From Sthenelais limicola (taxonomy: Eukaryota > Annelida > Polychaeta > Phyllodocida > Sigalionidae), in the NCBI GenBank assembly GCA_942159475.1, contig OW804095.1, forward strand, positions 70,150,773 to 70,214,772: 64,000 nt of DNA, written 5' to 3'. Both the position numbers and the translations under genes were made by a program. Under the pieces are notes generated by a model that was not told where the DNA came from, did no database searches, and was given only the letters and a program-made list of their open reading frames with translations. Of this stretch, positions 48,936 through 59,542 are shown piece by piece (within the stretch, counting starts at the first letter, position 1; every line of letters starts with the position of its first letter).

Positions 48936-49784
48936 ATGGGTAGATATTGTATGCCCTGCGGAATTGAGCATGATGCTCCGACGGGATTGCATTGCAATCG
49001 TAAATTGATAGCAGAGGTGGCGAAGCTAGAAGGGGAGAAAACAAGTCAACTCACCGGGCGTGTAGAAGGTCTGGAAAACATGGTCAGTCGAATCCTGACG
49101 GCAGTCCAGGCGCTATCAAAGAAGCCCGAGTCATCAGTAGGCTCCTCGGATAGTGAAATCCATATCAATGAAGATAAAGGCAGGAAATCTCGTCGGGATT
49201 TGGAGGATGAAGAGCCATCGCACAGTAGAGAGAGTTCCATATATACAGCGGGCTCGTCATCTCACCGTCGTCGGCGCAGTTCTTCTAGGAAGAGGTCCGG
49301 GCCTTTCGACCGCGAATCGGTCATCGACAAGGGTGAGACAGTTGAAAACTTTAATGAACTTTTGCTGCTGTCCTTGAAACTCATGGAAAGGTTAATTTCT
49401 GACTCACGCCCTGTAGAAGAATTGTCTAGTGTGTTATCTCACTGTGTCACCATGACTGAGAAAGATGCTTCATCCATGTATACTCTCAAGGCGTCATTGG
49501 CGTATGATCAGGCAGTCAGATCAAGAGCCAACAAGAAAGGTCTGGTCGCTTTCGGCGATACATGCCAGGAGGAGGTGTTGCGCTACTATTCCTATGAAAA
49601 TTCACGCAAAGCAGCTTCTTCGAAATCTTCTGTAAAAGCCAAGCCTTCCAAGGAACGTACATGTTTCAAGTTTAACGCTGGTGGATGTACCAGGTCCCAA
49701 TGTGACTACGGCCACCGATGCTCTTCGTGCGGATCAGCTGATCACAGAGCGAAGACCTGTGCGTCGACCAAGGCGTCTAAATAG
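48936..49784 (+). CDS. Ngaro-2 Gag-like protein (282 aa)
   Basis: Intact nucleic-acid-binding structural protein, homologous along its length to the gag of the first Ngaro element. N-terminal C-x2-C-x3-H-x7-C (Cys5, Cys8, His12, Cys20); coiled-coil-like segment at about 22-62; Arg/Ser-rich stretch at about 106-122; helical region with FNELLLLSLKLMERLI and TLKASLAYDQAVRSRANKKG, both nearly matching the other copy; then C-x7-C-x4-C-x3-H and C-x2-C-x4-H-x4-C zinc motifs at the C-terminus. It ends in TAG at 49782-49784 in the context AAA TAG GAT, followed in the same frame by pol. Being intact while pol and YR are broken may simply reflect where the deletions fell, or selection on a gag-donating non-autonomous element. 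Confidence 0.92.
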   Translation: MGRYCMPCGIEHDAPTGLHCNRKLIAEVAKLEGEKTSQLTGRVEGLENMVSRILTAVQALSKKPESSVGSSDSEIHINEDKGRKSRRDLEDEEPSHSRESSIYTAGSSSHRRRRSSSRKRSGPFDRESVIDKGETVENFNELLLLSLKLMERLISDSRPVEELSSVLSHCVTMTEKDASSMYTLKASLAYDQAVRSRANKKGLVAFGDTCQEEVLRYYSYENSRKAASSKSSVKAKPSKERTCFKFNAGGCTRSQCDYGHRCSSCGSADHRAKTCASTKASK

Positions 49785-50186
49785 GATGCGGCTGGGGTAA
49801 GTCGGGGTAGTGGCGCCATCTCTGTTATTGCTATAGACACCGTTTCTGACTCTCCAGCTTTGGAGGAGAGTTTAGAAGGTAAGATGGCCGTCAAGGACTT
49901 TGTGAGTAGTGTTTCCACTACGCTGCAAGAGGATTTTCCCCCCGGTTTATTCCATCCAGGTGATATTGAGACTTCTTGTGATAGTGATTGTGATTACCAT
50001 TATATTTGCAAGGCTGTTGCCGATTTTTATCAAGATGTATCTGATATTTCTTATGGTGGCGTGGTGTTTTCCACGCCTGTCTCTCCGAACGATCGTTCGG
50101 TGAAGGTTTTTAGTGAATGTTTTGATGGTATGTGCGACTGTGTTCATACTGTTGTCTACTGTTGTAGACGCCAAATTCATCTCTAA
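49785..50186 (+). pseudogene. Ngaro-2 pol, N-terminal remnant
   Basis: Continues in frame from the gag UAG without a stop for 133 codons. The first in-frame ATG is at 49884. The segment ending ECFDGMCDCVH matches the CARGKCQCRH cluster that precedes the RT in the other element. At about 50150-50165 the sequence jumps to the end of the RT, in a shifted frame, so the frame soon stops at 50184-50186. The motifs A-C of the polymerase are gone. An actgttgt duplication at 50148-50155 and 50158-50165 sits at the junction. Confidence 0.8.
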
Positions 50187-51003
50187 GAAGGACTTGGAGT
50201 GTTTGTGTGGGTATCTGGCCCACTGTGCGTCAGTTTTCAAGGGAGGGCGCACGTTCTGTAGGCGTCTATTTGACTTGTACAAGATCCTTCTGTGTAAACG
50301 CCTGACGAGGTCCCCCATATCAGATGCCTTCCGCCAGGATATCATGTGGTGGCATGGCTTCTGCAAAGTGTTCAACGGTGTGAGGTTATTAAGTAAACCT
50401 GAATTTCATCTTCCCCTAGTGTCTGACGCTTCAAGTAAGGGGTTCGGCGCATTTCTCGGCGCAGACTGGCTTGCAGGCGCCTGGGAATCATGTGTAGTGC
50501 CTTGGTCAGATACGGATTGTTGTCATTTAATTGACGCCCCTACTGAGAATGTTCGTGTGGACAACATTAATGTGCAAGAGCTTTACCCGGTGCTAGTGGG
50601 CGTCAAACGCTGGAAGGACTTGTTGAGAGGTTCCCGAGTCCATTGCTTCATAGATAACACACAAGTCGTGGCAATGTTAACTACGGGCGTGAGTTCTAAT
50701 AAGACTTGCATGCAGTGGTTATACGAACTGTATTGGATCACTTTCATCTACGATATTGAACTTCTTCCTCAATACATTAACACCAAGAATAATGTAGTGG
50801 CAGATTTTTTATCACGCCTTCCCTATATGAAAATGCCTTTTGACTTTACTATATTATCTCAAGCTGGATTGTGTTGTTTTACTGATGTTCCTTGTCGTTA
50901 TGATAGGCATGTCAGCGTGGATGAAGAGGGTCCACCAACTACAAGCGTCTTCTGTGGCGCCGTCGACGCTGGAACAAAGAGAACGCCAGTGGCGTCTGTT
51001 TAG
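50161..51003 (+). pseudogene. Ngaro-2 RT connection and RNase H remnant
   Basis: Open frame resuming just after the deletion with VVDAKFISKKDLECLCGYLAH, matching the segment after the RT in the complete copy, and running through a full RNase H: SDASSKGFGAFLGADW, NINVQELYPVL, CFIDNTQVVAML and NNVVADFLSRLPY, i.e. all acidic residues expected for RNase H. The frame is +1 to gag and so cannot be made as part of Gag-Pol. The RNase H itself appears undamaged. A TAG ends the frame at 51001-51003, overlapping YR. Confidence 0.85.
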
Positions 51004-51310
51004 TAAATTTATATGTGATAACAACCTCCCGTCGTCCCCTATACAAGTCGACGTGGTGTGTATATTCGCAGCTTTCCTCTCCACTTTCATGAAAGTTTCT
51101 TCTGTATCGACCTACCTTAGTGGCGTGGTGTTTGGCGCGCGACTACGCTTCATCGCCACGTATATGGCATCTATGGGCGTTAAGCTTTCTGACATTAAAG
51201 CCCGAGGTAATTGGCGTTCTTCATGTGTGGACTCTTACATCACGCCCGAGATGGACACAAAGCTTAAAGTGGATTCATTCATTGCTGAGCATCTCTCTTC
51301 TCACAAGTGA
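50909..51310 (+). pseudogene. Ngaro-2 tyrosine recombinase with in-frame internal deletion
   Basis: Starts at ATG 50909 (SAWMKRV...), aligned with the start of the homologous YR. The core-binding-like part is kept up to YLSGVVFGARL; then an in-frame deletion jumps directly to ATYMASMG and the end of the catalytic domain, GNWRSSCVDSYI. The first catalytic Arg and the His-x-x-Arg box are missing, while the Trp and Tyr positions remain, so the protein should not recombine DNA. Product about 133 residues versus about 306 for the homologous part of the complete copy. It overlaps the RNase H frame. Confidence 0.85.
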
Positions 51311-51328
51311 CTTCGGTTTGGCCTCTTG

Positions 51329-51418
51329 TGGTGAAATAAAACCTCCTGATGAAGGTTTCAAGGCCATTCCTCCGTTCTGTGTTTATTCCAGCGTAGTGCG
51401 GGCGTCCAAGCCATATAT
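51329..51418 (+). repeat. Ngaro-2 B1 repeat
   Basis: 90 bp, identical by eye to B2. Contains GAAATAAAACC (AATAAA hexamer) and TTTCAAGGCCATTCCTCCGT, the block shared with the other element's B repeats. Its last four bases, atat, overlap the start of A2. Confidence 0.92.
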
Positions 51419-51616
51419 GTGAAGGTGAAAACATCACCGATTATATTGGAGAAGTCACGCCCCTAACTACGCCGCCTAGGTAACCACGCCCCCCTTGGTC
51501 CCGCTTATGACGTCGCCCCTGTGTTTACCTATGACGTCATAGTCCCAATGCTTCCACGCCCACCTTTCCTTCCACTCTCAACCGCTTCTCCGCCCACGCC
51601 ACACGTATAATTTTTT
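51415..51616 (+). repeat. Ngaro-2 A2 repeat
   Basis: Second copy of the A repeat, between B1 and B2. It differs from A1 at two sites, both at CpG: tgacGtcg here versus tgacAtcg in A1, and ccaCgcc here versus ccaTgcc in A1. Confidence 0.92.
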
Positions 51617-51638
51617 CTTTTATATATGTATCTGTTTA

Positions 51639-51728
51639 TGGTGAAATAAAACCTCCTGATGAAGGTTTCAAGGCCATTCCTCCGTTCTGTGTTTATTCCA
51701 GCGTAGTGCGGGCGTCCAAGCCATATAT
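51639..51728 (+). repeat. Ngaro-2 B2 repeat (outer 3' end)
   Basis: 90 bp, identical by eye to B1, separated from A2 by 22 bases (21 in the other element). It ends ccatatat against the flank. Confidence 0.92.
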
Positions 51729-54700
51729 TCTATCTTAATAATTATAGTGTTTATTACTCCAAAGCCCAGAATTCTATGCAAATCGTGCGTCACATAAGAC
51801 AGTGGCCTGCGTTGATCAAGACATTTTAAACTTGACTTCCATCATCACATGTACTTTTACACTGAGACGAAACGACATCTGATCTTGGAGATTCTTGCCA
51901 TGCGAGCTCCCTCTGTCCAAAGTCAACACATTCCGGAAGCAATCTGTCACGAGGCTCTACATTGTGCATGCACAGACTTCATCTTCTCGGCTACTTCATC
52001 AGAGAATCTCGGTACTTCCGGTTGATCCACGCTGGAGCTGGGTTCACTTTGACGCCTGTAGATGGTTCTGTAGACCTACCATTCATCCAAGTAAACAGCC
52101 TTGCCCATTTTTTATCTTGAGTCAGAATTGCTGCTTCTAAGAATCTAGAACATGTACTAAATAAACCATTACTTATACCGGTACCTATGCGAATTTCTAA
52201 GTATCGATATCATGAAGCTAGAGGTATTATCTATAGTCATTAAAGAATTCGTATAGGGAAATAAAGTTCAATATAACCATGTGACTAATGCATGCGGATG
52301 CCTGTTGTAGTCTAGAACTAACTTAAGAATATTCATCGACAATATTCAATCACGTCGATGTTTGGCAAGGGCCGGTTTTGCTTTATAATAGTGAAATATT
52401 GTTTGTTGTGCGGTGTTTGATACAAATACTGATCATATATTGAGGCCATTTGTGCAATAGAGTTCATATTATAATCTATAGTTTCATTTTGTTTCATATT
52501 TGAATCATTATGCTAATATATACATGTATCTACTGTTCCTATATTTGGTTGAATCGCTCATATCCCCTCTCCGCTTTTCATGTTTATTTGGTAATATGAT
52601 ATGGTATCAAATCGTATCATTAATATGAATACCACTCTATAGAGTCGGTGCCAACAGAAAAAGATGAAAATTCAGCTACCAATATGATATGAAAAGCCTC
52701 TTTGACTGAACCGTTCGTCTCTGTTGATTCTGTACCATAGCCTATGATGGAGACTCAGATTCTCAAATAAAAAAGTAGAACTGTGTCCTCAGGCGAAATC
52801 ATTCTAAGTGTTTTTCAACAGCAGGGGAAAACAGGTACATCGGACACCACTTAAAGGTAAAAAGGCACGGATATCCACTTAATGTAAATCATACATCTCC
52901 GTCAGTGCCTGGGGGCAATGCGAAAATGAAGGGAACCTGTATTTAGACCTGAAGTGGTAGAGACCTTTGAAGTATATCAATCATCTCCGTAGAAACAAGT
53001 ACTTATTCATTGAAAAGCATTGATACTTTTTAATCAATCCGTCCAATATTGTTTGGAAGAAGCAAGCAGTGCATCTCCAGACTAAATTAATCCGTTTTGT
53101 AATTGTTCTCGGGTATTAATCAGTGACGATTTGAGGAGGAATCATTAGCCTCTGTCATGCAATTCGACGCACTGGGGCTGTGCTTAGGCGCTTGGGAAAT
53201 GTAATTTTAATTATGATTATCGGCTGTAATTTTTTACTTTGATTGGTCGTGCGGACATTACATTATTGGTTCCTGACCTTGTAAATTTATAGATCTGAAT
53301 ACAATTTAACCAACAAATTTCTGTCTTGTTCCCAATCGGAACATCTCATTTCCTGAGCTGTAAATGTGTACTAAGATTTAGGGAATACCCTTAAGGTAGA
53401 ATAGATATACAGAGGAAGATAGTAAGAAAAGATGTGTCGAGGCGGACAATCACAGAATTGGTATGAGAATTCTCGAAAACAGCATAGCTCCTCCTCTCAA
53501 GAGACAGGAGTGGAGCAGAAGTGAGGATCTCCTGAGGCAATACAAAGAAACATTGATACCTACCTGAACATCCAGAGAAGCCTAGTCAAATGCATACCAA
53601 GGACAGCAAATAAGATCAGAAAAGGTGAAATGGACATGGACACTATAAATAATACGGGAAATAGCCTATCGGTTTTCAAATAATAAGGGAAATAGCCTAT
53701 CGGTTTTCAGCAGTCAACAGCTAGTTGCAGTTGTTCAAACTCCCAAAAGATTTGTTCCGTGTCCCTACAAAGTTTTACTTTTCTTATAGTAAATGCGGAG
53801 TCCCTAGGTAGGGCAAATGTTGCCTCCTTGGGGGAAAATTCCAAACAAAATAGGATTAGTCGTGAAATAATCTAAACAGGATTTAAAACATATCATAATC
53901 AACTTTGTGAAAGAGTGATGTCAAAACCCATTCATATGTTGTGTATAGCCAAGGGAGATCGGTGGTTTAATGAATAGCTATACCACCGGAAAGACCAACC
54001 TCATGACATAGGATAACCCTTTCTCAGGTTGGACCAGCAACCTTCAGCCTATTCAGACTTATTTCAATAGACCTGCTAGACCTGGACATAAGTTAGTGCA
54101 GTGGATTCGAATGACCAAAAGCCCGTGGGGTGGAGGACAGACAGTTCCGAATGGTTCCCCTGGTTCGATGTCTGAAAATAGCGGTAGATTTATTGGTACC
54201 GTATAAACCATTGGTATACAAGGAAGTAAACATGACACGGCGAGCAACAGAGTTAGTTACCAGAGCGATATCATATAATATAAGCTTGAGAGATGAAGAC
54301 TAAAATATATATCACGATATGGCGCAGGAGTAAAATGCCGCAACACTAATAATATTATGATGCTGAAATATTAGCTGGGTCAGATATATACATGGCTTTC
54401 GACATTAATTCCGTTGTTGACATAGCCTCTCTGATTCTGGACAACTGATAATATCATGAAAAATACGTGGAATTTTGTTCAACATAATTTATTAAAGAAA
54501 TATATTGCTATCGTGATTACCTATATTATTTCTTATTCTCCTCCTCGTCTGAACATCGGCATTACATATTCAGTCAATAACTTTACATCAATGTAACATC
54601 AACAAAGAAAGTTGGAATTAAGGAAATACATACATTTAATATCCCAGGGAATTTTGAGAAACAAAATGAAAAATGAAGCTAGACTACACAAAAGAGCAAG

Positions 54701-57452
54701 ACAGACAGGGGATGCTAATACTTAGCGAAGGGCAACAATCCTTAGCTAAAGAGTTTCAGAACGAAATATATATTGATATTAAAAAGAGATGAGTTAAGGC
54801 TGAAAGTTGAACATGACAGTAAGAACGCCAACAATATATCTATGCAAAACTTTCCTCACGCCACTTTACCCTTTATGTCAGATTCAAGGACGATCTTGGC
54901 ATTAGGAAATCGAAAAATTGAATCATTCCTGGCATGCAAACTATTTGAAGAATCGTAATTCCATTGGCCAGCACTCTTTTCTAGCAAGTATGGAACAGTC
55001 AAATCATAAAATTAGATGGATTTTGATTAAAAAATAATTGAACATAATTGTGAAAAAGTGAAAGTGTCGATTTTTAAAAAATATTCCAATCCTTATTTTC
55101 AAGGTTCAATGAATTAAATAATCTGAAGAAGAGATTTTGGTGGATTTAACTGAGAGTGTAAAATCCATGTCGTTATACTTTCAGAGCAAACTGACCTCTC
55201 TTATATATACCAATTTAAGGCAAGACAACTGCAAAATTGCCATGCGTTCAGCTAGGCATGGAATCGTTATACGTCCGTGGTCCAGGTGTAATCCTTCCCC
55301 GGAAAGATAACATCACTTCATTGATCAGGACGGACGATATCTGGGTTGTGATTCATTTGGTTTTCCCCGCGCCATTGTGACAGAAAATGAAACAGACGCA
55401 GCGATGGCGCGAGATGTGGCACGAAAATACTCTACTTCCAGCCTATGAGGAGCTCCCGACTGGCAGTTAGGTGTTATCGGTGACGGAAGAAACCTCTGAT
55501 AACCAGTTTCCTTTTCACACTTTGGAGCATTCCCCGGATCTAAACCGGTTTCTTTTGCCAACATGATCAGCTCTGAAGTCTGCATCCCTTTCCTGATATC
55601 TTTTATCTTAATTGGTGTCATTCTAGCATTTCTCCATCACACACCTTCAAAAAGAAGACCTGTGATAATCACAGAGATTGTTCCTCTTTATTCCATAATT
55701 GTCTCTTTGATTTTACATTGTATGACACTAGTTGTATATGTTGAGTTGAATAAGCATCTTTTAATACAAACGCAATTCGCATAATTTTCTAAGGCAAGGA
55801 AACATTTCGAAATGGTCGCAATTCTTGACCGTTGAGATGACAAAAGGAGAAAATAATGGATTCCCCAGGCCGTTTCTGCGAACCGTATACTTACCACTCC
55901 GGTCAATCAGATCAGGATTCTGTCGTGAGTCCGCGCCTATTTTGCAGCGCCATCTATTGGAATATAACTAAGGTTGAATCGGAATGTCCATCGATGATTC
56001 ACGACACTAAACGTGGGACTAAAACATCGGGAAATGCAGGATATCAGCGCGTCAGGGGGGGATTGGGAAGGGATCGACAGAATGGGACTTTATAGGACAT
56101 CGGCAGGAAGAGAGGCTTTTATAGCCCTAACCACCCACATTGGTGTGGCCCCGACGGTGGACGGTCAGTTGGTGCATATATTGGAATATAACAAACTATT
56201 ATAGTCCATATATTGTATATATATTGTCACCATAACACGAATATTTCTTTTAATGTGTATGATGAACACTATATTGCTGAGGAAAAAATGAAGAGTTCTG
56301 TTGATGACCAGGTCATATTTCTAACGTAGTCCAAGGTGGAGTTATTCATGCGATATTCCTTTTTCAAAATGTACGTCATATAACCTTTTCATATATCACT
56401 TAGACCAGAATATTTTATTTTTGAAAGTTTTGAAAAAACATATTTTGAACATGATGTTTAAATAATGCAAACTGAACTCTCTCTCTCTCTGATTGTAACT
56501 ATTGCCTAATTTGGTGGCAATGGAACGTTATTTTCATATATCTGACTCTCAGTTCTAGTTAATAATGAAACACCAGTTGGTTGCGACTTAGGTGGCAGCC
56601 AAACACTGCCCTTTATTAAAACATAACAGAAAAGAAAAAAAGAAGAAGAAAAGTTCTTTGCGGCAAACATGCTAGCTCCTCAAGCTGAAGGTGTAATGGC
56701 GCCTGAGGCTCTCGAATTTCCCGCGGGGTGACGTACGTAGGGGATCACGTGATATCCAAATATAGTCCCATATATTAAGACATACAGGCAACGATATATG
56801 TGTGCATAAGATTTCCACTCACTCACCCACTCACCCACTCATAATATAAGTGGGTGAATGAGTTCTGAGTCTATGATGATCGAAAGCCTGAATATTTATC
56901 ATTTATCATCATTCCCATTATTTCCATACTCATCCATCATCCAAATATCATACGTAATGTGTAATTTGCTTATTCAAGTTTTCCGCTTTCCCCCTATAAA
57001 ATAACTACTTCGTAACTTAAAAATATGCTTATAAATACGTTCAGGACACAACGAAAGCCATTCTCCGGAATGCGAGTGTTTTGTGAATGTAACCACTATA
57101 CATGAATAAGAATCGGTTAAAAATAAAATAAAAAGTTATTTATATTAATGAAACGTCGCCTACTTAGATATTAATAACGGAGATCAATCTAGAGAACACC
57201 TGAACTAAAAAAAACTAGCAATCTCAATATGGCAACTAAAACTCAACGAGCCTTATCTTTAAATTATTTTTGTATACTTTTCCTCAAATCCGAGTTTCCA
57301 TTATGTTATAATATGTACCATGCATCATGAGATTTAATGTTTTGGTGGGAAGATTTAGGGAATGGTTCATTACAGTTCACTATTACTTCGAGAATATGGT
57401 CGCCACCTCGCGTTTCAGGACAAAACAATACATACTAAGCACACCAGCGGCC
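51729..57452. other. No gene firmly recognised
   Basis: A two-copy 31-bp tandem repeat lies at about 53648-53709 (gggaaatagcctatcggttt in each). A CpG-richer patch at 55320-55575 has protein-like frames on both strands: minus 55325-55621, 98 codons, and plus from about 55312 to a TGA near 55448 with GRYLGCDSFGFPRAIVTENE. Neither matches a family I can name, and only one could be real, so neither is called. A short hairpin of cccactca/tgagtgggt type lies near 56815-56862. Confidence 0.45.
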
Positions 57453-57458
57453 CCTGCC

Positions 57459-57805
57459 TACGGAAGACGAGAGTGCTCACACATGAAAAATTTCATTTTT
57501 TAAATAGAAAATCATTTTCATTTTCATTTTCATTTCCAAAATCATTTTGAATTTCAAAATCATTTTCCATCTCATTTAACAACTAAAATTCCTTTTGTTT
57601 TAAAGTATGTTTCAAAAGACACAGGCGTTTTCATTTCCGTTTTGAATTTGATTTCCGTTTTCATTTCCATCTTGAAATGGAAATGAAAATCTATGAACGA
57701 GACTTAAAACGAGATGAGATCTCACGAGATTTCACGCACAAAATGGCGGCCCCCATAGGGGCCGCCATCTTTGATTCCTTCCTTAGGTGAAGTGCAAAGT
57801 TTTAG
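57459..57805 (+). repeat. Left terminal inverted repeat of the fold-back element
   Basis: About 347 bp, the outer 23 bases matching the other end exactly. Rich in cattttcattttc tandem units, longer here than in the right copy, and containing the inner CCGCCATCTTTGATTCCTTC block. Both orientations of an AANATGGCGGC motif (YY1-type consensus) are present. Confidence 0.88.
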
Positions 57806-58162
57806 TCAATTTCCAGGTTTATTTGATGATGATGTCCGAAGATTTATATGTAATACACTGACACTGAGGGTAGTCCAGGGTACTGTGGTACTTAATTCCA
57901 AACCAAGACTGCTTCAAGACTCCAGCCACACTGCCCCAATCCCTACCCACGCTAGGTTTAAATACCCCAGGCTGATTAACATATCAATTAACCCCAAGCT
58001 TTCAACACAAAGGAGAGTAGGTTTATGTATGGCTGTGACTGCCCTGGAAGAGGTCCACTCCGTATACATGCACTTTGCCCCCTCCTCCAGGGTTACTTCC
58101 ACCAAACCCCCTACTCTCCCCCTAGCTCATTAGTATTTAAGATCAGGCCTTTCAGTTCCAAA

Positions 58163-58312
58163 CTTGTGTGTGTGTGCGTGTGTGTGTGGGGGGGGGAGAG
58201 GCTGAGGACAGGAATTAAGGTAGGAATGGGAGGAGGAAGCAATGGAGGAAGAAGAGAAGAGGAGAGGTGAAGGCGGGGGGGGGGGGGGGGGGGGTATAAA
58301 AGGGGATGGAGA
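58163..58312. repeat. GT microsatellite and 20-G run
   Basis: A (GT)n tract near 58165-58188 followed by nine G, then purine-rich sequence, then 20 consecutive G at 58275-58294. It can form G-quadruplex structures on the plus strand, and its length in an assembly may be unreliable. Confidence 0.85.
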
Positions 58313-58692
58313 CCTACTTTTTTCCAACCAACTTTTTTTCCAACCCAACTTTTTTTACGACCAACTTTTTTTCGACCAACTTATTTTACAACCTACTTTT
58401 TTACAACCCACCTTTTTTACGACCAACTTTTTACGACCAACTTTTTTTCAACCCAACTTTTCACGACCAACTTTTTTACGACCCAACTTATTTTACGACC
58501 AACTTTTTTACGACCCACCTTTTTTACGACCAACTTTTTACGACCAACTTTTTACGACCAACTTTTCACGACCAACTTTTTTTTCTACCCAACTTTTTTA
58601 CGACCAACTTTTTTACGACCCACCTTTTTTACGACCAACTTTTTACAACCAACTTTTTTTTACGACTAACTTTTTTTCGACCAACTTTTTTT
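58313..58692. repeat. Minisatellite, acgaccaactttttt-type units
   Basis: About twenty imperfect units of 14-22 bp, each with a ccaac or ccaccc core followed by a T run. Frames through it give Phe/Asn/Gln-rich low-complexity peptides that are not genes. Units vary in length and are not separated by unique spacers, so it is not a CRISPR array. Confidence 0.92.
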
Positions 58693-59202
58693 TACGATTT
58701 TTTTTACAAAAGACGTACCTGTCCACACATTACTCATTATTATTAAGGAGGGGGAATAAAAGGGGAGGGAGAGCAAGGGAGGTAGACCAGGGGGAGGAGA
58801 AGGAAAATTGATAAATGTATAGGTGTGTGTGTGGAGGGGTGCAAATCTTTTTCCATGAAACCCTCTTTTTTATTTTTTTATTGAGAGTATTTGTCAGTCG
58901 ATACAGGAACAAAGTATATAAGTAGAGACATAACAAACAAGGTCAATATACACAAAATTTTGTTTTGCCTGTATACAAAAGGTAAGAAAACGGCCTCAGT
59001 GCTAGTGAAACTAGGTCTGGTATGATTGGCCATTACTTTATGGCATAATCATTCTGTGACACATAGCATGTACACATAGCAGATATAGATCCCTCTCTTC
59101 TCCTCCCCCCCCCCCTCTCTCTGTCCCTCTCTCTCTCCCTCCTACACCTTAAACGTCCAGTAAATTGTTGGATTCCTATAAGAAGTAGAAACACAACTGC
59201 CT

Positions 59203-59536
59203 CTGAAACTTTGCACTTCATCTGAGGAAGGAATCAAAGATGGCGGCTCTATGGGGGCCGCCATTTTGTGCTCGAAATCTCGTGAGATCTCATCTCGTTT
59301 TAAGTCTCGTTCATAGATTTTCATTTCCATTTCAAGATGGAAATGAAAACGGAAATCGAATTCAAAACGGAAATGAAAACGCCTGTGTCTTTTGAAACAT
59401 ACTTTAAAACAAAAGGAATGTTAGTTTTTAAATGAGATGGAAAATGAATTTGAAATTCAAAATGATTTTGGAAATGAAAATGATTTTCTATTTAAAAAAT
59501 GAAATTTTCAATGTGTGAGCACTCTCGTCTTCCGTA
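59203..59536 (-). repeat. Right terminal inverted repeat of the fold-back element
   Basis: Reverse complement of the left repeat, about 334 bp. Its central palindrome is degraded (ggcggctctatgggggccgcc), so it has diverged slightly from the left copy. Confidence 0.88.
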
Positions 59537-59542
59537 CCTGCC

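Larger units (their letters stand above)
48701..51728 (+). mobile_element. Internally deleted Ngaro-type YR retrotransposon (Ngaro-2)
   Basis: A 3.03-kb plus-strand relative of the element at 31.7-36.2 kb with the same split-repeat layout: A1 (48701-48902), gag, pol remnant, YR remnant, B1 (51329-51418), A2 (51415-51616), B2 (51639-51728). The two elements share gag zinc motifs, RNase H, YR ends and part of B, but the A repeats and most DNA differ, so they are separate families. Two internal deletions remove about 290 codons covering the RT core and about 170 codons of YR including two active-site boxes. The copy cannot move by its own proteins but keeps both ends, and could be mobilised by an intact relative. 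Confidence 0.92.
57453..59542. mobile_element. Fold-back transposon with ~340-bp inverted repeats and 6-bp target duplication
   Basis: The element proper is 57459-59536, starting TACGGAAGACGAGAGTGCTC and ending with its complement. It is flanked on each side by CCTGCC (57453-57458 and 59537-59542), read as a target-site duplication. Inverted repeats extend from 57459 to about 57805 and from about 59203 to 59536 with few mismatches. Each repeat itself contains palindromes: ATGGCGGCCCC...GGGGCCGCCAT (57743-57768) and a cattttcatttcca/tggaaatgaaaa pair. The centre holds a 20-G run, a minisatellite, GT- and CT-rich tracts, and a minus-strand AATAAA (58877-58882). No transposase is recognisable; the 120-codon frame at 57771-58133 resembles nothing I know. 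Superfamily not assigned. Confidence 0.85.

Noticed and set aside
58313..58692. CRISPR-like array
   Set aside because: Units are contiguous and variable with no unique spacers of constant length; this is an animal-type minisatellite in a fold-back element.
58242..58811. 189- and 146-codon Phe/Asn/Gln-rich frames
   Set aside because: They run through the minisatellite and a G-run; no domain, and the length is explained by the repeat unit.
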